A stretch of DNA of 64,000 nt, taken from contig JALGAS010000003.1 of the NCBI GenBank assembly GCA_023078685.1, forward strand, positions 310,001-374,000. Direction: 5' to 3'. The notes under the pieces are model-generated. The model worked only from the letters and a program-made list of their open reading frames with translations. It was not told the DNA's origin and did not search any database. Of the stretch, positions 36,601 through 49,466 are shown piece by piece. The first letter of the stretch is position 1, and every line of letters starts with the position of its first letter. Both the position numbers and the translations under genes were made by a program. This stretch comes from Neopestalotiopsis rosae. Lineage: Eukaryota; Ascomycota; Sordariomycetes; Amphisphaeriales; Sporocadaceae.

Positions 36601-39600
36601 AAGGGCGGGGACAATGACCAGCAACCCCAGTGCGCCCTCTGTCCAGTGGCTCCCCGAAGGCCCCTCCAAATCCATACCGCTAATGCAGGTTCCGACTCCC
36701 CCGATTGGTGAAGACGGCCCTGTCAATGGGTTTCAATGGGTTTTCTAGAAGGAAAGAAGACGCTGAAACACATTGCAGAGAACAAATGTCGAGCTCCATT
36801 TTCGCAGTCTTGCCAGGCAAAGAGCGGTCCCAATTATCCCGCATATCAATAGTCACTGACAATTTCGAGAAGCGCAATCATATCCAGGTGCAAGCAAGCA
36901 ACGCACGTTCACCACAAACCCACTTCACGTCAAATGTTAGGACTCGGTTAGACCACCCATCGACGATGGCACTTGCTCTCACACTACTGTATACACAGTA
37001 CAGCGAGTCTGCCAGTGGCCCATCTTACCAGGGTTTCTCCAACGGGACATCAAGGATTCAGGCTCTAGATCAATCGAGAGGCCCTTCCCTTACCCTCCGT
37101 TGACGGTGTGGGCAAACTGCATGCCAACCAGCAAACAGGCACACACGCACGCACACACAGTAGAGAGAGCGATAGACAGAGAGAGAGGACCCCAAAGTCC
37201 AAACAAAAAACGTCAGAGCGTCCACTCAAAAAGAAGAAAAGAAAGAAAGAGGCTCCATAGGCTGCTGACAGCCGCCGTTCCGCACCCGCTGCTGTCAAGC
37301 TGTCGAACACGTGGGGCAGGAACAGCACGTTGATGCCCTCTTGGCCCATTCCCCGAGTCCCGTCCCTCCCTCGCGTCCCTCGGGGGCGTGGGGCATTTCT
37401 TTGCTTGTCAATTTGGCATTTTGTAAGGGCATCATGCTGACCATTGCACTGTATGCAGACGTGGGCGTTGGCTGCTGATAGGTAGTAGCAGTAGAAGTCG
37501 GTGAGCTATTATCATGTAATTTACACACTTCCCATATATCCGGGGCCCATGGGGATTGGGGGACCGCCAGCAAACCTCGCTTCTGGCTTTTGCAGTCCAA
37601 CACCCCCGGTCGTTGGCAACGGCAACGCCGTGCTGTGGAGGAACAGCGGATGTTTACCTTGTATCCCGCCGAATGGTTCACGATTCCCGTTCCGAACGAG
37701 GGACTTAATTTTCTCAAGGTGGTGTTCATGCTGCTCACGATTCACTAACCTGGGCCACGACCACCCACACACCTTCGTACAAGCACACGCATACGCACGC
37801 ACGCACCAGCACACACTCATACACACACATAACCCATGATCTCCATCAGGCGGCTGAAAATGATATGCGAATCCCAAGGGACCCGCCCGATTTCTTCATC
37901 GGTGGGTCTACTATTAAGAAAAGGTACGGCTGCTGCTGCTGTGAGCCGCCAGAGTCATACGTACTACAGCCAGAAGATCCCAATCAAACGTGAATATCTC
38001 GCGCGAGTCTTCCATATGCACCCCGAGGTCATGGAATACATTCGAGAAGAGTTCGCTCAAACCTTATTTCCAGACGGCCCAGATGGCCCTTGCAGCTGGA
38101 AGGTCCGGCTGGTTTCCGGCTGGCTGCGACTGACTTGACTGGCTGTCTGTTTCCCCAATGGTCCCCGATAGATAAGAGAGAGAGAAAACGTGGTGAGTGT
38201 TTATGTGTATGAGTTGGCGTCTTGTGTGGATGTGCATTCCGACTACTCCAGTGCAAGAGAAGCATAGCGTGTCGGTCTAGCAGAGGACGATGATCCTTGA
38301 TTCGGGTTAGGAACTTGTCGTTTCATGGCCAGGCCTTCTGGCCTTTTACCAGGCTTGCGAGGCTACCTGAACAACCTTGAAATCTTGGCAATGCTGCTAG
38401 TTAGTATATCTCTCTCTTTGGGTTGTACTGTATTGACTGTCTTTTGCTATATCAGATAAAAGAGGAGTTTACGTAAAGCTAGTGATCAGGTGGCGAGGGA
38501 TCATATCGACAGGATTATACTGCATCGTGAAACAGACAACTGGTCGGGCAGGTAACGAAGGAGAGGAAAACGTATGGTTGTCGGTCGACGCCGAATTCGT
38601 CTCATGCCGGGCTCAACGTTGAGCCGAATGTTGCGGAGGGAGGGATATGAGGATATGAAATCATCTATCTTTGGATACTACAGTACTCTACATTGGCCAA
38701 TTTCATCAATTTGAGAGCCAATCCAATCGACCCTCCCGGTGGGCGGGCGCATATTGATTGGGACCCCACGCGTAAAATGCAAGCAAAGAAAGTTGCAATG
38801 AGGCTCAAGAGGTCCACAGCCCACGTGCGCCCCGACTAACGAACGACATGCGACGACGAAAACGACGAACAAAGGACATGCTACGGTACAGAACGTGCCT
38901 ATCATCAGACCTCACGTTGCTACCTGAACATACACTACTGTACTCTCTTGCAGACGGGAGTGACGGGACCGCGTTTGGACATGGCAAATTGCATGATTCA
39001 AGGCATTGTTATCTGATTGCCACATTTGGACAGCATCGACAAGCCAGTACTACAGTACGACGCGGCCAGACAGAACCCAATGCCCAATTGGGGGTTCTTT
39101 GGCAGACAGAGGGTGGCGAAACTTGACAGGACCCGACAGGATGGTAGTAATTTCGATACACTTTGAGACTATGCCTGACTATCTGTTTGACAAAAAGACC
39201 CTTTGAGGACGCTTGAACGTACTACATACGATCACTGCTATTTACCTACTACTAATCACTACTACTGATGTGCTACTACTCTACTGCTGCACTGGGGACA
39301 TGATGCAATAACCATCGACGGTGTTCGGAAACACTAGATGCTGCTGGCTTGGCTGCTGATTTGGTTGGCTAAGCCCCCAATGCCCAATTATGCGGCTCAA
39401 TGGGAAGAGGGTCCCGGGTGAGACGACGGCGCCGTGGGTGAGATTCTGGGTTTTGGGGGATCTTCCCATTTCTTTTTTTCTCCATTGGACTGACGTCGGG
39501 CTGGAATGGAATTTGCCACTCTACTAACTGATCGCCCTCTCTTATGATTGACCAGTTGATGAACGGCTGAAGATCTGAGTAGTGCAGTACGTAATGATGT

Positions 39601-40682
39601 GTAGTAGGTAGCATTTGGTAGCTGGTAAGCTTGGCGATTTTGGTAGTCAGAATACATGCGTAGTGCTTGCTCTGCGTAGTTCAGCGTAGTTCGGGAGGCC
39701 ACCCAACGTAACCCGCAAAAGACCTCCTCCAAAATCATCATTGGACTGGAGCTTTTCCTGTTCCTGCATTAAGCTGCTGTTGTGCTGGCTAAGGGAACAA
39801 CGAAAACCAAAGCCCTTCTCCACCCCCGGGCGCGAGCCGATGTGCTCGTTGGTAAGCAGCCGGTCTCAACGCCGTCTCTGCGACGGTGCCAAAGACTTTG
39901 TCCGAAATGTAGGAACCGGATTCCTACCAGAGAAGACCGCAATCCAAGAAAAATGCCATTTCGTGTTGTATCGGAAATAAACATCGGAAACAAACATCGG
40001 AAACAAACAAGACAGGCATAGCTTGTCCAAAAAGTAGATTGATCGTGGGCGAGCCAAAAAAGAGGACTGACTTTTTTTGCACTACTCACTACCTACTACA
40101 CCACGGAAACCAGCACTCCAGCTATGTACACACTTTCCCGTCGAGCAAAGAGTGGCCCACCCCATCTCCTCTTCGCTCTTAACCAAGCTTATTACTTGTG
40201 TGTGCTACTGCACTTGACGACAGTCCTGATCACTAAACAACTGTTTCCTTGGTTGAACGGGTCCTGAACCTTTTGCTCGGGAAGCCGCCTCTCGCAACGG
40301 CGGGAAACTCTCCCAGGGCAATCCCAAGGGCAATCTCATCATGGTCCGCTCGATACACGGGCCCCCGATACACACGCCCGTCTGATGGGTTCCTTCTGTT
40401 GTTCGACTGTGCGCATAGTGCGAACCTGCTAGTCATACACAAGCATACACACATGCACACACAAGTCACAGCAGGCGAAGGACCTTGACGGGTTTGGTCT
40501 CTTGTCATCAGGGCTCTACCTACTGCCTACTGCTCTTGCCCTCCCTCTTGTGTCATGGCTTCACACTACGCTGCCCTGACTCGGTTTGGGAGGAAGAAAA
40601 CTCAGTAGAGGCGTTCGTTACCGATACAATTTCGATTCAAACACTCTTCGCGCCAAAACTTGTGGTCCTTCTTCTTTGCTAT

Positions 40683-40710
40683 GTTGTTATTGTTGTTGTT
40701 GTTGTTGTTG
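40683..40710. repeat. TTG trinucleotide microsatellite
   Basis: Near-perfect array of TTG units (one TTA interruption) within the large gene-free region. Confidence 0.75.
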
Positions 40711-43658
40711 TACCCAAGCGCGACACGCACCCAGAAGAGGGAAAGGGATCTTGTAGGGCTGGCGTCGGACTTATTCCCAACTCGCTCTCGCTCAGTCGTC
40801 CCAAGATCTATCTGGGCCAGTTTTCCCGGATCTCAACGAGGAACGTCGAAGCCCCCCCCCCCCTAAGCAAGAGGAGGGGCGCGCGGCTCCAAGGTTTTCT
40901 TCTCGGCCAGCCAATACTGCACCCAAGACCCAAGACCATTGACTATTTTCCTTCTCTGGATCTTGGATCTTGCTGCTCAACGTACGATAAGGCTAGTATC
41001 TGGGTGCAGTAGTTTGTTGTGGCTCACTTGGGGGCGGCTTTCTAGAGCTGATGGTCATCATTTTCGCTTTTGGGTCAGCTTCCGGTGAGCATTCTAGGGT
41101 CAGATGTGTTGTTTTCCCGTTGAGAGGAAGGCCAATCATCGACTCGAGGAAAACGAAGACCCTTCTTCCTGTCCCCAAGGCCCAAGGGGTGGCTTGCAGG
41201 ATGGCGCACGTGCAAGTTTCCTGGGGAAGAAAAAAGGTAAATTCCGTGATGAAATGGAATTGAAGCCACAAGGCCCTTTGCGACCCCAGATAGATCGTCA
41301 TCGTCTTCCCGAAAAAAGTCGGGCTTGTGTTCGCTGGCCTGGATTCGCCCAAGTCTTTCCCCGGTGATTTTTATTACTCCCGAAAGAAAAGAGGCACCAG
41401 TTGTTCGGGAGGAGGATCGTCCGCGCCAATACAGCCATCCCCACGGGCTTATTTTCTTGCAGTGTCCAGACTGAACGGAACTTACCTCGGCAGTGCTTGG
41501 GGCTCTTTGGTTTCGTCTGATGTTGGCCTTGTCTGTGTCGATTATCATTTTTACCGGTTGCCGATCCGTAGAATAGAGGCGCCGTGCTGAGCTTTGGGAA
41601 TGCCCGCCATGTTTGCGCGCGCTTCCAAGTCGACCCTAAGAAGTGATATGTGGTGGTGGTGGATGATGTAAAGTGGTGTGTTGGTGGTCAGTCGTATTGC
41701 AATTACCATGTGTTGTATGTACGATTATAGGCAGTGGATTAGCGCTCGGACGTGTGGTGCACCACTGCTCTGTACCAACGGCAGTCAAAAAGTCGTATTT
41801 TCTGTACGGTTGTGTGGGTTGTGGTCACATTGGGTCGTCACAATTGAGAAAAAACATGATTGTACCGACAGTTCGTTCCTGAGTGGTCAGGTTTCTCCTG
41901 CAGAAACGCTGTGCAGAAAGTGTGGGCAAACCAAATGTTGTGTGACCAATCACTCACCAGCGCCTAATACACACCTGTTTCTTGCATTTGTATTGGAGCA
42001 AATAGCCTCTTACTTTACTACACCCAACTGAACTGCTTGCGCTCGACTTTGTTTGTAGCTTGGGCCCTTTCGCGGGGTAGATGCGACTGCTGTGCATAAT
42101 TAATCAGGCATTGCAGTAGATATGTGTTTGTCTATCCGTGTGTGTGTGCTTGGGTGCATATTATTGTTCCAAGCTATTGTTTCATCCGACGAATATGAAT
42201 GAATATACACACGCGCGGCTTTTCTTCAATGTATATGCTGTCCAGTAAATGACATGACCGAAACTTTGATGTTGTCACGACTTGTGTGTATGCTCATAGA
42301 TTATACAGGTGTAAAGAAACACTGACATCGAGAGGTGAAAGCGCGAGGGCAACCAATCCGTGTCGGTGGCCATCAAGAATGTCATAGAAAATAAGTCTAC
42401 ATCTCAATTTGAGTAAACGACAATACTGCGAAAGCCAACTGATTGTTACCTGATTTGATGGCTTAGGACATATGACATATAACAGTCTCTGACAAATGGC
42501 TTGATGCTACGCCAAAAACATCGTCAAACCACCAGGCATCCTGTATTTTATTGATCTGTGCTCATATGTAAGTGACTTGTGCTCGAGCGAAAGTCACTTT
42601 GGCCCCTCTGCAGAATGTGGCGCACCGTTTTGCCTGATCTATGGCTTGTCCTATCCCACCTGTATAGAATGAGAACAGATACATGACCGTCACACTAGCA
42701 CATCATATACGACTTGTCACATCATCCGAGGGTGATGCGCATTTTTCTTCCCCGCGGTTCACTCAACGGACCTCGTATGACGCGGATGAAGTTCATAAAC
42801 ATGCATATCTAAGAGATCTTCCCGATCCGAGCAAGCGATCCCGTTGCTGGTAGACCGCGGGAAAGACAAGGTTGTTCCCTTTCAGAACAAAACCCGGGAC
42901 CCGGGTGCCAAGGATCAAGGCATGAAAGAGAAACATCTCAAACTCGAATCACAGGGCAGACCTTTCCACGGGTTGGTGCAAAACGGTCGGAGCGGAAGAA
43001 GCATTTACCACTTTCATCTATTTGATACGGCGACATGAACATTTGCCTGGATCTGAAACATTTTCGCAAGACTTTTGTGCATGAATTTTTGTTTCCTACA
43101 GAGCCTCAACTCTTCTTTGTCTCTTCTGAAATCGATCAGGCAAAAGGCATAACAGCATTATCATGACAAGCCTGTTAAATCGACGGGAAGCTCGGTTACT
43201 CCTAGTTAAATCAATATTGTTTTGCTCGTGGCATCTATTCCACGAAACTTGATAAATTTTTGAACATGAAATTTTGGTATCATGTTTACTGGGTTGATTC
43301 ATTACAGCCACAGCTAAAACCTTGAAGATTTCAAGACTGGAGAAAAATGTTTACTTAATTATTACGTCGTTACGTGTTGAATTACGAATCTTAGCGCTTT
43401 GAGTATTAGGAATTGCGTTGAATTATTGTCTTGACCAAGCTCCATTGACATGGGGAAAAACGTGTTTATTGCTACTCTTCTTTGATTGATCGACATCAAA
43501 GTGTTTCCAATAGCCACGAATGATGCAGTGTAAATGATATCTTGTATTCCCTTTGAACCTTTTCCCATGCTAATTGAGTGTTTGTCGCTGAATACACATA
43601 TGGAGATTTCTGTAACGAGCCGTGTTCGTTACAAGCAAGCAAATCATAACAAAAATCT

Positions 43659-46035
43659 TCACTGCTCGGTAATATTAGCCAATGACTTCCACATGTCACA
43701 TCGGCTTCTCAAGTCCGACGGTATTGTCTCCATTTCAGTGCTGCCCGTCTCAAACTTGAGCCTCTGACTGTCGTTGCCGCCGTCGCTCCCAAAGGACTCC
43801 CACTCCGGCGCGCCCGCGTGAGCCTGTACATTGGGATCATAATATTGCACAAATGATACCCAGTAACTCGTCACCACCGGAACAATAGCAGCGTCGACGC
43901 CGTAGTAGCTGGGAGGCCCTCCGCCGACACCGTTGATACTGTCGGGACCAAAGACGGCCCACGTCTCCCACGTGTGCGGGACCCCGATGCCGAGCGCGGC
44001 GTTGAGCGGCGCCAGCACGTTGTAGCGGTAGGCCCATGTCCGCAGGGAAGAGGCAGTAGAGTTGCGTTGGGATTGCAAGGCGTCCAACAGGTGGACGGTC
44101 GGGCAGATAAAGGTGGCTTCGCCGTACGCCCTGGACGCCGAGGGAAACCAGGCGGCGTGGTAGGGCAGGCTGTCTTCCAGAGGATAGCTCTGCATGATGT
44201 CTGCAGCGGCCGAGCTGCTTAGATGTGGGTAGTTGTTTTGCAAAAATATGGCAACCTCTTCTGAAGTCGTGGCGTTCGCGCCAAAGTAGGAGCCCTCTGG
44301 AAATTTCGTCAGGGTGAGTTCGGGTCAGATATAAAACAGGGAGTGGAAGAAGACTGACCGTCGTTATCTGTACCAATCAGAACTGGCACATCGACGAAAT
44401 CACCTTGATCAAACATTGTGTATAGATGATCCTGACTCAAGTTTCCATCGACACATGGTCCCCAGTAGAAGAGCGGCAGCGGCATCGAACTTGCCCCAGG
44501 AAACGGGGAAGGCACGTTGTAGGCCTGTAACGTCTCCAGGTCTTTGCCGCGGAGACAAGACATCGGGCTGTCGTCGTCGTCATGGTCGCACCCCGTCTGC
44601 GCGAGGAGCCGCTCCAGTTGCCACTCGAGTTCCGAGACGCGAGGCTGAGTCGGAAGGAACAGAGATTCTACGATTGCCGCATGAAAAAGGTCTTGGTCCT
44701 TGCCGCCGTAGGCCATCAGATGGTGAGCGACTGATCCAGCGCCCGCCGAGACACCCTGGATCACGACATGATCCGGATCGCCTCCAAACTAGGCAGAAGA
44801 GTATGAGCCCTATGCCTTGAACAAGGATTTGGAAAATTGGGATAAGAGGGGGGATTCCTGCAATCACATACCTCGGAAATATGCTTCTGAACCCACTGCA
44901 TCATCATTCGCTGGTCGAGCAATCCGACATTCAGGTCGCCATCGGCTCTGACTCTTTCGCCGGCGAGAAACCCATACAGCCCAACCCGATAGTTGAAATT
45001 CACAAAGACCATGTTGCGGCCAGCGGCCTCAACCAGGTACGTGCCGTTCCAATCGGCGTTGCTATTCTTAGTATATCCTGCAAAAGGACATGAATGCTCA
45101 GCTCTAGTAGATGAAAGCAAGGGAAGTATATCTCACCTCCACCTTGGATGAAGAGCAGCACGGGCAGCTTTGAATCAGCCGTGGCCTTTGCAGGTGCCCA
45201 CACGTTGGCAAAGAGGCAATCCTCCCCTTGTGTGCTGCTTGGCAGGATGCTGGAGATGCCAAGGCAGACCTTGCCAAACTTATTGTTTGTTGGACAGTGT
45301 CAGTCTGCTTTACCATGCTTTGCGGTGACGAGTCTGTGGGCTCAAGAACCACAGTAATCAAAGAACATGTTCCTGCCATGTTTCATTCCGCAAGAATTAC
45401 AGAAAAATGATGATAAGAACTCACAGACTGTGCTTCTTGATCGCCCCTGACTTGCTCGGGCTCGACGGGAGCCCTCCACCGCAGATCGCCAGTGGGCTTC
45501 TGGGCATATCGCATGCCCAGATACTGCGCAATGCCGCTCCCCCCTCCGAGGAGAAGACCTTGATACTGTGCATAGCCAAGGTTGACCCTCGCAATACTCT
45601 GGTCCGAAGGCGTCTACCATTGGAAAAGAGTGAATCCAATCACACGTCAGCTTTTTGTTACGATGATGTCTCTTTTGTGTGTGTTCGAGGTAAGATGAAG
45701 TATGAGAAATGGAAATTCACGTTGACGGAAGAGCGACAAGGCAAAGATCCGACCAGTCAAAAAAGGAAAAGAAATTGTTTTTGGAGTTGCATCAGAAGAC
45801 TAACATTAACTTGGGACTGAATCAAGGCATCGCTCCTCTGCTGGTCTCTGACGTGCACGAGCACGGCAGACAGTACCGCGGCTACTATACAGACGCCGAG
45901 CACGCCGTAGACATGCCACGGCCGTAGTCGGTGATGAACCCGCGCCAAGGCGGCCGAGAGCTCCTTGTTGATGATATCGGTCTCGCCGGCGCCGGCACCA
46001 CTGGCCGCCGGTGTTGGATTCTCGTTCTTGGCCAT
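43659..46035 (-). CDS. Type-B carboxylesterase/lipase with an N-terminal membrane anchor
   Basis: A 611-aa alpha/beta-hydrolase of the type-B carboxylesterase family. Exons: 46035-45805, 45613-45425, 45278-45137, 45077-44872, 44788-44359, 44296-43659; all introns are GT-AG and frame is kept throughout. Family landmarks: GIAQYLGMRYAQKP near the N-terminus; EDCLFANVWAP; the oxyanion region FIQGGG; FNYRVGLYGFLAGE; LLDQRMMMQWVQKHI; nucleophile Ser270 in GVSAG; acid Glu400 in DEGSYFG; and His507 in GVPHTWETWAVFG. All three catalytic residues are present. Instead of a cleavable signal peptide, residues 1-40 are hydrophilic and 41-62 form a single hydrophobic helix (VYGVLGVCIVAAVLSAVLV), which predicts a type II membrane protein with the hydrolase domain outside or in the lumen. 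Exon 1 could alternatively end nine bases earlier at GTTAAT. The substrate is unknown. Confidence 0.88.
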
Positions 46036-47324
46036 GGGTTTGTTGCAAATCGAGAGACTCCATCGGTGGACGCGCACGTGGTGCGCCGAGAAGTTAGGCG
46101 CTGTGCTTTCTTTTGCCTTTCTACTGAACAGAAGGCCGGCAGAGACTTGAGGTGCCACCAACCGCAGGAGGTTTCACAGCAGAGGAAAATAATTAGCCTC
46201 CGGATGGCGGGTATCGGCCACTTACCTTCAGTAAGCTTGTTTCATATGTCGTATTGTTGATTAGTTCTGGGCTGAGACAGCCATGGATTGACTTCTCCAG
46301 AGTATCGTGAAGGTCCAAAATCACGTAGTTTGTATCGACTCGTAAACAGGTCTCACTTTGGTCACGCCAAGTAATGTATGGTCCGAGAAGGCGATTGCGT
46401 AGAAATGGACTTGACGATTGCTCGTCTACGTCGGCATGCCAATCAGAATGGGCAGATTGACGTCAAAGGCCGAGATCTGCTCCCCTGGTCTGCATCGCTG
46501 TGGGTAACAACTTCAGATGAAACATGACGATCACTGGAACGTCGCCCCACGGAGCATCTAGCAAGTATAGAAACGTGAAAGATGGCATGGCCTTAGGACC
46601 TGACCATGTTCGCATTTTCATGGACCAAACTTGTCTTGTGTCTTGATCCTTTTCTGCAGCCAAAATATTCACGATAAAAACATTACCGCGAATATGGCAT
46701 ACCACTCCAGGTGTGTATATGGTTGCTGCTTCCTGTATGCACACGCAAACAAGGGCTGCAAAGTCACAATACCATGATACTGATCAAATAAAGAACAATG
46801 AACCTTGAAAAATGTATTATGGACCGACACCAACGCCATTCCTGAGTCGAGGGATTATTTATCAAACATGCATCCAAGTCCGCCAGACTTCGGCCACCCG
46901 CCGGCTCCGTTTATTTGCCAGCCTCGACACACCTGCAGACAAACGCCGTATGCTCATGATCTACCAATACAACAAAGATTCATGACAATTCCAAATAGTG
47001 ATGCTGGCCTAAAAGACTCCTGATCCATTCAAACGCCTTGGAAAGATTTCGTCTCGTGTCGATTCCATTATTTTCGAGCGCGATAGGCCTCAGGACGATG
47101 ATGGCATCGTCCTTTGCGCTCTAGTCCTCGCCAAACCCCCAGAAACGCCATATTTCATGCATGCATGCAGACATGAACTAGTCGTAACAGTCGTCATCGT
47201 AAACTTCTTGATACTCGTTGCTCTTCCGCAATACGATCCTCAAAACGGTACTGGCCTAGTTAAGGCCAGCGATAACGAAAAGAAGACATTACTTGCTCAT
47301 TGCCGACGGCAAAGGCCTGGATTC
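46036..47324. other. Intergenic spacer
   Basis: About 1.3 kb between the esterase start and the end of CDC14. No gene recognised. A small open frame on the minus strand (46463-46744) has no recognisable motif. Confidence 0.4.
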
Positions 47325-49345
47325 CTATATCGCAGACACCTTGCGGGCCGTGGCGCTTGGAGTGGCATTTACGCTGCCGACACGACCGCTGGTCTTGCGC
47401 ACACCATTTTGGCTGTTCTTGGGGGAAACAATCGAATCGGTCGAGCGCTTCGAGTCGGTCGAACGCTTGCCTCGCACCTTGGTCAAAACGCCCGAGGCAC
47501 TAGCTGAGCGAGTTGGAGATTCGACATTCTTTGGTCGGCCGGCACCAATGTTTTCAGCATCGTTTGATGCATCATTGTCAATGATCTCGTAGACTGTTGT
47601 GGTCGTTGTCGTGTGGCTAATGGACCTCGACTTGTCACTTCTACCCGGCGACTGGGATGCCTTGCGGTGAGTACGAGTGCGTAGGTGGATCTCTTCTTCC
47701 GACTCGGAGCCCTGGGAACATTGGTGGATGGAGATGACTTCTGTTGCCTTGTCGACACCCGCTTCCTCCTCGACAGCGCCATTGATGGGATTCCTGTCAT
47801 AAGGATGGTGGCGACTTGGTCGACTCGTCTTCCGTGGCTGTCCAGGGGTTGGGGCAGGCAGATAATCCTCTTGGACACCAATATTGTTCCGATCTTGGTC
47901 AACCTCACCCAGAGGCGTGCGGTTCGATGGAGATCTGTGCGGTGTAGAGGCTGTTCGGCCAATAGTGGTCTTCTGCATGGCCCGAATCGGCGTACTAGGC
48001 GCAGGGTTGGCAGCCATTTCCTTTCGAAGCTTGCGCTCAATTCTCTCCTCAATCCACCATTCGCGGAAAGTGCCTTGGTTGAGATGCAGCCAGTGCTGCT
48101 GAGGTCCCACAACCATTCCAGGACGCATGAAGCGCATGAAGGAAATGACCTCATCGGCTGTGAAACCGTGGCGGTAGATCAAGTAGGCGCCAATCAGGCA
48201 GCCTGTCCGGCCTAGACCAGCCTTGCAATGCACTGCAATGCCCTTCTTCTTCACAGTAATGGTCTCATGTGCAAGTCTAATGAACTTGCGAACGGTGCTC
48301 AGAGGAGGACAGGTGCCATCCTCGAAGATCATGTCAAGGTGCTGAATTCCAAGAGCCTCAAAGTACGAGGGCGAGTAGAGAGGGGAGTTGAGGCGGACAA
48401 CCAGGCCAATGTTGCGTTCTGAAAAGTGAGTCAAGACATTCTTGAATGGTTGAGGCAAGCCCATGTGCTCTTCCACGGAGGCAATGTCCTTGGGAAGTTC
48501 ATCCCAGGCATCGCTGTTTGGGTCGACCTTGGCAACTGGACTGTACTGTGGTGATGCAAATGCCAGGAAGTTGGGGGTCACCCAGTTGAAATCTCCATGT
48601 TCCACCCTCTCGTACTTCTCATACTCGTCCAGATCAAAGTTATCCAGAGCGCAGCATCCCTCCTCCTTGGCCTTCCAGACACCATAGACAACATCCTGAA
48701 CAGTGATGCCGTAATCTGCTTGGCTGTAACCAGCGTCACGGAAAGGCATCAAAGGTGGGTCAATCTGAGCAATCGGGGCCAGAGCCAAATGGGGCGGCCA
48801 CGACTGGATCAGGACCATGTAGCAAGCCAGGAGACAAGCGGCGTTGGCTCGAGCTGTGGTTTATGTTAGCAAGCAGCCAACATAGTCAGCGTCATAGTAT
48901 TGCACATACATCTTGGGTCTGCGCGACTCCAGAAGACGATTGGTCTATCTTGGTTCTCCTTTGCGCCTAGCACATCGTGGAATTGCAATGCAAAACGGTA
49001 CAAGTGACCAATGTGAAAGGGGCCAAAGTCGTGGTGGAAAGCATTGTAAAAGAGTTGATCGTCGACAGTAAAGTAGCAGGGCGCTGGGCGGCTCAGTCTG
49101 GATGTCGCCGAAGTATCCACTGATCTCACGGATCTCTTGTTTGGCGACCTCAATGGCACTTCTGCCGGGTATGGAAAATAGGTATCGGCTGTCGGAGTAT
49201 GCGTATACGATGCGAGATATAGACGATCTAGAAATTGTGTAAGCGTTACAGTCTGGGACTGGTGGTGCATCCATGATGCTATGGACGAAAATAGGGTGGC
49301 TGGGAGCGCTTTTGCGCTTGTGTGGTTTTCCTCAGAGGTCTTCAT
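47325..49345 (-). CDS. CDC14: Cdc14-type dual-specificity protein phosphatase
   Basis: A cell-cycle phosphatase that in fungi reverses Cdk phosphorylation at mitotic exit and in septation. Exon 1 is 49345-48910 and exon 2 is 48853-47325; the intron 48854-48909 has a GTATGT donor, a GCTAAC branch site and a CCACAG acceptor. The N-terminal Cdc14 domain starts at DRLYLASYTH and includes YFTVDDQLFYNAFHHDFGP, then LLACYMVLIQSWPP. The second domain has PYEPF-like EEHMGLPQPF..VLTHF, the catalytic loop VHCKAGLGRTG (HCx5R) and FMRFMRPGMVVGPQQ. The tail of about 260 residues is basic, Ser/Thr-rich and disordered, with SP/TP sites, as usual for Cdc14. Total about 654 aa from the first ATG after a probable 5'-UTR intron (49371-49466). 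A start at 49270 (MHHQSQ) would remove 25 residues and is also possible. Confidence 0.9.
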
Positions 49346-49370
49346 GTTGCGATGGCCACCGCCGCCAGAC

Positions 49371-49466
49371 CTGAGAATAACAAAAAAGTGTAGAATACAG
49401 CAGGACTTCATTGACCAAGTATATGGATGCTCAGGTTTTTGCGATATGTGCGGTGTGTAGACATAC
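49371..49466 (-). other. Probable 5'-UTR intron of CDC14
   Basis: On the minus strand, GTATGT (from 49466) to TTATTCTCAG (ending 49371) has good donor and acceptor signals and lies just upstream of the first in-frame ATG of CDC14. Confidence 0.5.

Larger units (their letters stand above)
28063..43658. other. 15.6-kb region without recognisable genes
   Basis: No frame in this interval shows a protein domain, conserved motif or spliceable gene structure. Open frames reach at most about 220 codons and read like chance frames. Composition is not extremely AT-rich, so it is not an obvious RIP-degraded transposon block. It is full of short-period features: CA/GT runs (31440-31465, 37130-37190, 37770-37830), a CTA/TAC microsatellite (39225-39300), TTG repeats (40683-40710), 12 C (40852-40863), a 25-T tract (33607-33631), a 3x repeat of acgcaacct (30843-30870), and many GTACGTAC palindromes. 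No tRNA-like B-box was found. It may be a very long promoter domain of the Seb1/Msn2 gene and/or a noncoding-RNA locus. Confidence 0.5.

Noticed and set aside
37130..37830. CA-rich stretches considered as a CRISPR-like or minisatellite array
   Set aside because: They are simple imperfect dinucleotide runs without a repeat-spacer pattern.
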